Assembly (NCBI RefSeq): GCF_040807025.1
Contig: NC_090956.1
Coordinates: 3,398,517-3,462,516, forward strand
Reading direction: 5' to 3'
Length of the DNA: 64,000 nucleotides
Source: Struthio camelus
Taxonomy: Eukaryota > Chordata > Aves > Struthioniformes > Struthionidae
A program made the position numbers and the translations under genes. A model generated the notes under the pieces. That model saw only the letters and a list, made by a program, of their open reading frames with translations. It was not told the DNA's origin and searched no databases. Shown in pieces: positions 55,901-64,000 of the stretch (position 1 is its first letter; each line of letters starts with the position of its first letter).

Positions 55901-58900
55901 CTTCACCTTGAGTATAAGACTTTCTCATCTCTTTCCACATTATTATATATGACTAGGAAACTGATGGTAGAATGACTTTAAAATTTTGCAGAATAGGTTC
56001 ATTAAGTTAATTTCTTTGTTATTCCTCCCATTTCCACAGGAAGGACTACTTACTAATAGTGCTCACCAATTTCAGCTTGTAACAGCACACAGCATTTTTG
56101 CGTTACAAAGCTGCAAGAACAAGTGACTGCATCCTACTCAAAGTGTCTTGCTTCCCCTCCTACCAGTCGTTGCTCTCAAAAGCATGCAGGAGTGGCAGGC
56201 TCGCTTTGGCAGAGAGCTACATTACCTCACAGCTCCCAACAGAGACCAGCATTCAGAAGCTCCAGAATCTGAACACAGATAATAAGGGGGTCTCACATAT
56301 ACAGTTTATTTCTTTTCACTTTTAGGCTTTTCAGCAATTCATCCTACTTGGTTTTATTAACTCTAAACAGCACGTTAGAACTCATTCTGCAACAACAACA
56401 AAGAAATTGCCAATTTGAGATTCTTCACTGTGTCTCAGGCTAAAAAACATCAGTAAGAATGTTGCTGTTTTACATTCAATACTATGAAGTGGTTATAAAA
56501 CCACCTAGGTTAAATGGTAGCCAGCCCATTCTTCCAAAAAGAATTAAAGGAAATCCAAAACAGTGTTCTTGGTAGTACTTTGACACTTTTTTTCCAGCAG
56601 CTTCACTTCCACATTCCCTCAGTGTTATAACTGTCCTTCTGTATTGGCCACGTATTGCATTAACATTTTAGTTGCAAGGATCTAGCATAGAGGTTATTGC
56701 CTTAGTAACAGTATCTCTGCCACACAAAGAATCTCTTATCCGACAGCACATGACAGTTAACTCAGTTGTTTATGTAAGATGGGACTCAATAGATCAATTC
56801 TGACCTGGTAAGCCCTGCTTTGTTGTTGCTTTGAGAATCTGGAGATCCAGGCTTCTCTAGGCTGCCGAAAAGCAAATGCGCGGGGTATCTGCTTTGATAG
56901 AGATAAATGCCACTGGCCTGTATTCTCTACAAGACTCTAGCTGGAGTGTAAGGAAATCATTTCCAACCTCAGTTAATCACTAAAGCAGGATTCTGCTCCA
57001 CCATCTGTCTCTATTAGAAGCTATGACGTCTTTTATACGTATTTACAGATAATTTACTATATTTTGGCTACGTTAAAAGCCCTCTGGAGATGCCCAAAGG
57101 TTTGGTTAAGGTAATGAATTAAAGCACATTCACAATACACAGCTAGAAAGCAGAGTCATTGTTTACATTAATACTAAAGGGAAAAAAGTCAATCCTAGCA
57201 TAAAAATCAGACTTAGTCTTTTCATTCAAAAGTACGGGCTGAATTTTTTTTAGTGCCACTCTATACCAAGTAGTGCTACAGAGTGTCATGAAAAAGCAGC
57301 CTCCGCTTTGTCATTTGCGGGAGGAGGCATTCTTCTTTAGAATTCATTTTTTAGTCACATTCATTCAGAAAGTAGAGTCGTTTCCTCACGTGATTAGTTC
57401 TTCTACAAAAAAATAGACAAAAAACAAGGCTGACTTGGAAAATTAGAACAACATCAAGGTAAGATCTTAGAAACTGATAATAATCCACCTGGGATCCAAG
57501 CAGAGATTCCAGCTGTTAGGCTTTTGTTTGAAGGCTATTCAAGTAAAGATGGGATACTTTCAAAAAGCCAATCTAATCTCTCAAATTATGAAGTGACACG
57601 TGCAAATTGCTTAATATAGAAGGACTCTTACACTGGGAATTAAAGAGATCCTTTAAACATAAGAATGGAAGTAATAGCACCTATTCATGCAACAAGGTGG
57701 AGCCGATCAGACCTACTGTAGGATTGCCAGTTCCACTGAAGAAGGTAGTCAGAGCCCCGGAAATTCATTTAATACTGAACAGATCTTTAAGGCTTGTTTT
57801 AGTTAAACAGTAATTTTTCTCTCTCAAATCGTCCCTGCACTCATTTTTACAGACATATTTAGATAATTTATTGCAACTACAAAAGCCTGGTTACACCAGT
57901 GCCATTCTTCACCTTTATTCAGGGCATCACAAAAAGAGAAGTATGATGAGAGGATTCAATCAAGTTGCCAAAGAAGTGACACCTAGCAGATAACTCAGGA
58001 ACCTACCAATCTATTGTGACACCTCAAATTATAGAAAGTATCAATGTAGCTGGTCAAGATTCATCGCTGGATGATAGGCTATGTATTTCCTGACTTAGCA
58101 GGAACACCAGAGATGTATTCCAACTTGCAAAGCTGCAAAACAGATTACAAGAAAACTATAACAGGAGCATTCTGAATTTCCTATAATGACAAACTGAAAT
58201 TATTAATTCCTCTGAATTATTTTCTACTCAAAGCAAGAAGTGAGACAAAGGTGAAATAGATGATTGAACAAAAACTTGCTGACACATTGCAAAACTGCTT
58301 TTAAATAATGAGTCAAGTTATCGTGAATAACCACTGGAAATATTAAAACTCATCATTTCAGTTTAAAAATAATAGGAAAAAAAACATTGCTCCCAGGACC
58401 TTTTAGGATGCAAGTTTGGTAGATTCAGCATTTCACCAGATCCAGAAAGGCCCTTTTTACTCTATCTTTCACCAATCTTATATCAAAACAGCTGTACGTA
58501 TAATGAATCTCATTTCTCAGCCAAGTGGCCTACCTCCAGGCAAAGCGCTCCTCTGAAATCAGGTCATATCGTGCATGCTGCGCTGTCCCATACTCTGCCA
58601 CATTTGTGAAAATGAAATCAGGATGTTAAAACATACGCCAGTCTTGCTCTGCACACACTTCTCAATGCAACCCAAACACAAGGCAGCAGATGGCCAAAGG
58701 AAAGAGCATGTGCACAACCTGAAATAACACAGGCAGGTCCTGCACTAGGTCTGACAAGACAAAACCTCTTTAAAAAAGCAAGGCTTCAATAAACTTGATT
58801 TTAACTGGAAGATACAGGCAGTATAGGCAGAGGGCCAGTTTTTTCAGAGATCTTTCCAAGTTTAAGCTAATTTAGACACACTGTCTTCTGGGAGTAGGGA

Positions 58901-61900
58901 TGTCAAGGAGCTGGGGCTTCCCCCCCCCCTCAAAGGTACAGGACTTTCCTGTCATTTTCCAAGAGAAAAACTCCCATAAGCACCCCAGTCGCACAGAGCT
59001 GCTGCAGACTACACTGCTTCCTGAGCAGCTATATCTCATCAACCGTGACAATCCTGGATGGGTCTCTTAAAGACAACACAACTCAACTGCTACACACAGA
59101 TTTCAGAAAAAAAAAAGGGGGAGGGGGAAGCCCAGTCCCTAGACCCCTGCCCAGTTTCTGAAGAACTTCTGCAGGCAAAAGGTGCTCAAGCAGTACTCGG
59201 TCCCTCAGAGGTACCCTCAACTGACTACCATATAGAAGTGACTTCTGTCCTGCTGATGACTCCAATGTAATGATAGAATAACACCCCTGTAGTAAGCCGC
59301 TGTTTAAAGAATACTTAAAAAAAAAAAAAAAGACAAGTTACTAGATTAAGGCCATTATCAGGACCAGTAATTCTAACAACTGCACTCCCAGTTTGAAACA
59401 GCATCACAGTTCAGACTTAGCATTCTATATTAAGAACACCCTACTTTTCCCCATGCAGCTATAAATCCAGAATCCTATTTAACTGACCATTGGCAGCTGG
59501 GGATAAAATAAGGCTCCGAACAAGAGATCTAAGTTTCTCAAACTAGGTGACTAACTTCAACCATAAAGATAACGTTTAGACACATCAAAGCCAGATCGGG
59601 GATAAGGTTTCAAATACTGGCCTTATATTGCTTCCTCTCTCCAGTAAGTTTAGTTTCAGCACTACACAAGAACACTTCTTTAACTTGAAACAAAACACCT
59701 GACATCAGATTTCATGCAACTCCATAAAATTTACACATATTCCAAAACAATTCAAATAAAAGCTTCTATATATTTTGTCATGGAATATTTAATAGCTCCT
59801 AACCTGAACATTAATTGCCTCTAGTTTAAGACTAGACAACAGCCAGCCACCTGCAGTATAATCAGAAATTGCTGACAAGATAGAGCTTGGGGGGGGGGGG
59901 GGGAGGGTTTCTTCGCTTTTAGCTTGACAATCTCTCTCTAGTTTTCATTTACAAATTACAAGACTATGATAGCAAAAACATTCTGTATTTTCGCAAATGA
60001 CAACATCCACAGTCAGCACTATTCACACGCCGTAACACATCCCCTAGAATTATACAAACTTCACAGTACAGAGATCCTCAGGGACAACACAGTCATTATA
60101 AGGTAAAGCTTGGGTGGAAAGGATATTTAAACATTAAAAGCTCCCACTGCTTCACCTTTTCATTTTCCACGGTTTCTAACGCATTGGTAGAGATAGGATG
60201 AAAATATCTGCAAGGAGAAGGGAAAAACGTCTTTATTAACTAGTCTTTAAAAGGAATTTTATATAAGGACAGGATTATACAGCGTGCTTTGCCTGCAGCA
60301 GGGAGGGACTATGGTAAATTAGCCAAGGGATCCTTTTCAATCCTGAAAAGCAACCCTACGAAGAAAACTTCTAGTTCCACATCACATACAAGCACCAATT
60401 GCTGTAGGTACTCTCAGATATAACCCTACAAATACGCTTATGAAGCTAGCAAAGAACCACAGTTGGAGCATTACAACGCTTACTGAAGCAATGCTCTACC
60501 ATGTAGCTAATTCAACGTTTTTCCATATTTATACACAAAGATATTGAAGTAAAAAAAATCCACTGACTTATCAGATATTGCACATGAAGTAAGTGACAGA
60601 AGGAGAAACAAATCTGAAACATTAGTCACTGGAAGTTACTGTTTCCTGCTGTTTCCAGCAGGATCTGTCCTGCTGAAACTACTAAGGACTTTCAGGGAAT
60701 TCAGGGTTTTTTTTGTTCTGAAAAAAAGGTATTAAAAATGAGGAGATTTTGTAGGCTAAGACAGGCTTTTCAAATAAAGGGACGGCATTCAGCTAACAAT
60801 TATTAAAATCTGGACTCCACCCCCGTTGTGTCTAGCAAGTAACGAAACTAAAAATCCTCTACTAATACCAAACACTGAGAGCTGAAACATCGTTTAGCTG
60901 TGTGGTAGCTATGGTAAAAGCTGTGGTAAAAAGGCTCTTACACCTTCCCAAACTTTATTTATATTAAAAAGTTAACAAAATATGCTAAATGTTTAATAGA
61001 GGGTGGATGCACATTCTTCGAAAAGGCAGATCTCATACTATAGATTGCGAAAGATCGTGCAGTTGACTCTAGATGCCTCTGATCTCCTCTCCAGCAAAAG
61101 TACAGAAGAAGAAAAGACAATTCTATCAGAATACCTAGTATAGTAACCATATCTTACAATTGCGATAAGGACAGTATTTCCCAGAAGCTAAGCATAACTT
61201 GATTCCTTTTACATAGTTTACTAAATCCACATTTTCAGAACAAAAAAAAAGGTATCATTATGGAATAAAAAGAAAACAGGAGAGATACAATCTCTTTCAC
61301 TCTAAAACATGAAAACCACCATGTTTTCCATTCAATTAAAAGGCATAAGAATAACTCTGCATTTATGCAGTAGGAAACTAAATTTCTCGATTTTGATGAA
61401 ACGCCTTCTTCCTTTCCCAAGATAAAGGACAAAGCTCTACATACAGCTTTCCAATTATTTCCAATTCCACTTACCACTGCTATTTTGTAAGGTGCTAGTT
61501 TGCTTTTCTATACTCAATAAGCCGTCTGCATAAAGAAAACACATCAAAACTTCAAAAGATACACACCATAAAAATTAACAGCCATCCACATTTTTGCTGA
61601 TAGATGATTAAGTACGGAAGAGTCTATAACAGATGAAGAACAAAAAAAAGTCTAGGGTTTCTAAAGCTTCTTAGGCATGTTTTTGAAGGAGAGAAAAGAT
61701 TAAAAATAAAAAAAAAAACAAACATAACCTCAAAAACAATTCCGCAGAGATACACAGCAAAGTCATGCAGGCAAATGAGAATATACAGTAAGCTAACATT
61801 CTGTATTGAAAGAATGACCAAACTTCTTTCTCGATGCGTAGCACGCCATCAAAACTCTTATAACGTCCAAGGAACAACATTCCAGCAACACACCCTGTGT

Positions 61901-63523
61901 TGCTCAATTCTTGCTGTGAGGAATAGTTTGAAGCCTCTCATATCATTTAATAAGACAAACAACAACAGTTGCATACACCTGCAAAAGCTCGTGAAGAAAT
62001 AACACTGAGGAACAAACAGAAGCGTTCTCAGCCTAGCTCAGTGAGTGTTCTTGCAGTATTATTTAGTCTACGTTAAAAATAATAGTATTTCAAGGCATTT
62101 CCTATATTAAGCTTTTGCTATAGCAGACAAGAGAATGGTGGAAAACAGACCTCAAAAGAAAAACACACTATTATAGTGATAACAGTACAGGTGTACTTTA
62201 AAAATTCAGACTGAATCCATACTCCAGGATCGTTATTACAGAACTACTGGAGGGTCTGTTATTCCATTGGTAGATAAGGGACAGAATAAAAATTCTCGTA
62301 TCTGGAAACATTCGTGCACTTTTTTTGCTCCTTTTGGGGGAGCGGGAACCTTGTATCCTAAAAATATTTCCTTTTGGAAAAACAGTTACTTTTTCCTGCT
62401 TTTCTCTGTAGTTTTAGTGGGACGGAGATATTCTTCATCCTAGCTTTCTTTGTGCTGCCAGCTTGCTATTGACTTCCACACAACAGGTTGATACAGGACA
62501 GGGGGGCTGACACCACCCACGTGTGTATAATTTGAGATGTGCTTTGAGATACAGGGCATGACAAACGTAAGATTCTTAAAACTGATGCTCAATCAATTCA
62601 CCACACTGGCTCCATTACAATTCTCCACAAACTATAAGCATTCATTTTAAGAAAAGATTTTCCTTCAGAATTAGACCACAATCACTGGCAGTTCAGCCAA
62701 AGCAGCTTTCATCAGATCCTTACTTACATTAAGAAGGATTTAGCGCCAAACCAGGCCTCTTCCTAACATGACAGGGAGTTCCCCCAAGCAGTGATAGAAA
62801 GAATGCATTCTTTCCACATCACTGTATTTTTTTTTCTTTCCCTTTTTTTTTAAATGAAATATGGTATTTAATACTGATATTTTCATACCAAGAGCTGATA
62901 GCATAAAAGAATCTAATTTAAAACTAAACACTGACATAGTCAAAGTGTTACTAGTTTAAGAACTGCTAAGCAAGCAGTAAAGGAAGTTAAATGTCAATAC
63001 TCTTCCTAAAATAAAACAGCAGCAACATAAAGAAAGTATCTAGAAAAAATGATCAAGGCAATACTCTGACTTAACTTCTTCTGAAATTATACATTAGGAA
63101 AACAAATTAAAAATTGAACAAACAACATTTTCTTAACACTCCTTTTAAAATTAGAAACAAAAGAAATAAATCAATTAACAATCTCCCCACTGAAGACCTA
63201 TCACGTCAGATATTGGAACATATTCACAGACACAACTTGACATTGTTACCTTTTAGAATTAACGGTAAACAGCTGCTTTTTAAACTGATTTACCTCAACA
63301 CATGCATCCTCTTGCAAATGAACATTTAAGTACGGCCATTTGAAAAAGACCTTAGTACTGCAGAGCAGATCTACAAAGATTCAGTCATTGCAAAAAGCCC
63401 CTTGCACTCTGTATGCTAACCTCCCTAGAAGTCACCACTTACTCTCACTTCCAACAGCAAATCAGAATACAAAATCTCTCAAAAGAAGAAAAATTCCATT
63501 TCTACGTGTGCGTTTGTACTTAC
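52984..63523 (-). other. EPN2: EPN2 large intron (10.5 kb)
   Basis: Large AT-rich intron between the ENTH and first UIM exons. It has an (AAC)n tract at about 53,023-53,040, a G16-type run at 59,889-59,902 and several A/T runs. Short open frames on both strands show no recognisable protein. No LINE or SINE was identified with confidence. Confidence 0.75.
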
Positions 63524-64000
63524 AGCCATGATAAGATGCGGGGGAGCCTCCAGACTTTCCATATTCTTGCTCTGAGTAGCTAGTGGATAAGTTTGGCTGG
63601 CTGGAACCTCGGCCAAACGTGATCTGATTGCTACCGACCCCAGTGGCCACCTGAGCCATGCGTTCTTTGGTCTTCAGGGCTTGGGCCCTCTCTGTCTTGA
63701 GTCGCTCATCATCCTTCAAAAGAGACACTAACTGCTTGGATTTCTCCCTTACATTGATGCCCTGGTCTTTACCATCTCGATCAATATACTGAAAATCTTT
63801 CAATGTCTGGATAGCAAAAATATTCTCTTTACACTGCTGTGCCACTCTCTCAGAACCAGTTTTAATCAGGTAATCTAACAGAGTAAGGGCCTTGTATACG
63901 TGTCGCCAGTTTTTGCCATGGTCGTTCAGCCGTTTCCAGATCATGCTCATAATTTCAGAAAAGGCCACAACATTGTAAGTCAGATCTGCTATTTCAGTCA
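63524..64000 (-). CDS. EPN2: EPN2 ENTH-domain exon (5' end cut by window)
   Basis: EPN2 encodes epsin-2, an endocytic adaptor that binds PtdIns(4,5)P2 and curves membrane through its N-terminal ENTH domain, and recruits ubiquitinated cargo, AP-2, clathrin and EH proteins. This exon runs off the window at about residue 40 and begins TEIADLTYNVVAFSEIMSM. It includes KRLNDHGKNWRHVYKAL with the lipid-contacting Arg63, His73 and Lys76 (epsin numbering), then YLIKTGSERVAQQC and the domain end QALKTKERMAQVATG. The post-ENTH linker contains SSQPNLSTSYSEQEYGK. It ends CATGGCT|GTAAGT. With the seven downstream exons it gives 552 residues, so the full protein is about 590, somewhat shorter than the 641-residue human form. 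EPN2 rather than EPN1 or EPN3 is chosen from the tail sequence and linkage to B9D1. The ATG at 63,968 is internal. Confidence 0.96.

Overview
The window looks like nuclear DNA from a bird, probably a GC-rich microchromosome. The evidence is split vertebrate genes with GT..AG introns, two avian-type CR1 LINE 3' ends, short introns, CpG-rich intergenic DNA and several minisatellites. I cannot name the species.

Three protein genes can be read. (1) About 1-19,005, plus strand: the 3' end of a T-type calcium channel alpha-1 gene, best matched to CACNA1H. Six exons are visible (domain IV S5, pore and S6, then the long C-terminal tail), followed by a homopolymer-rich 3'UTR. (2) 23,403-27,465, plus strand: a complete seven-exon B9D1 gene (ciliary transition-zone B9 protein, 213 aa) with a CpG-island promoter and a candidate RFX X-box. 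Its intron 1 holds a 57-bp minisatellite. (3) 64,000-42,659, minus strand: EPN2 (epsin-2, endocytic clathrin adaptor), lacking only its first coding exon(s). Eight exons cover most of the ENTH domain, two UIMs, a clathrin box, five DPW and three NPF motifs. B9D1 and EPN2 converge.

The B9D1-EPN2 gap (about 28-38.5 kb) is mostly non-coding. It holds a decayed GPCR (minus strand, about 30.64-31.24 kb) resembling melanin-concentrating hormone receptors, a 1-kb CR1 3' fragment (36.55-37.57 kb), older repeat scraps and a few unassigned open stretches. The CACNA1H-B9D1 gap is a GC-rich block with a 51-bp minisatellite and two AT-rich islands carrying homeodomain-type sites.

The three genes do not form a functional unit: voltage-gated calcium entry, ciliary gating and endocytosis. 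Their arrangement is informative, because CACNA1H next to EPN2 plus an MCHR-like relic parallels CACNA1G-EPN3 and CACNA1I-MCHR1 linkages in mammals, as expected of an old whole-genome-duplication block. I found no clearly new molecular system. The best leads are the receptor relic, the nested minisatellite and the possible N-terminally extended B9D1.
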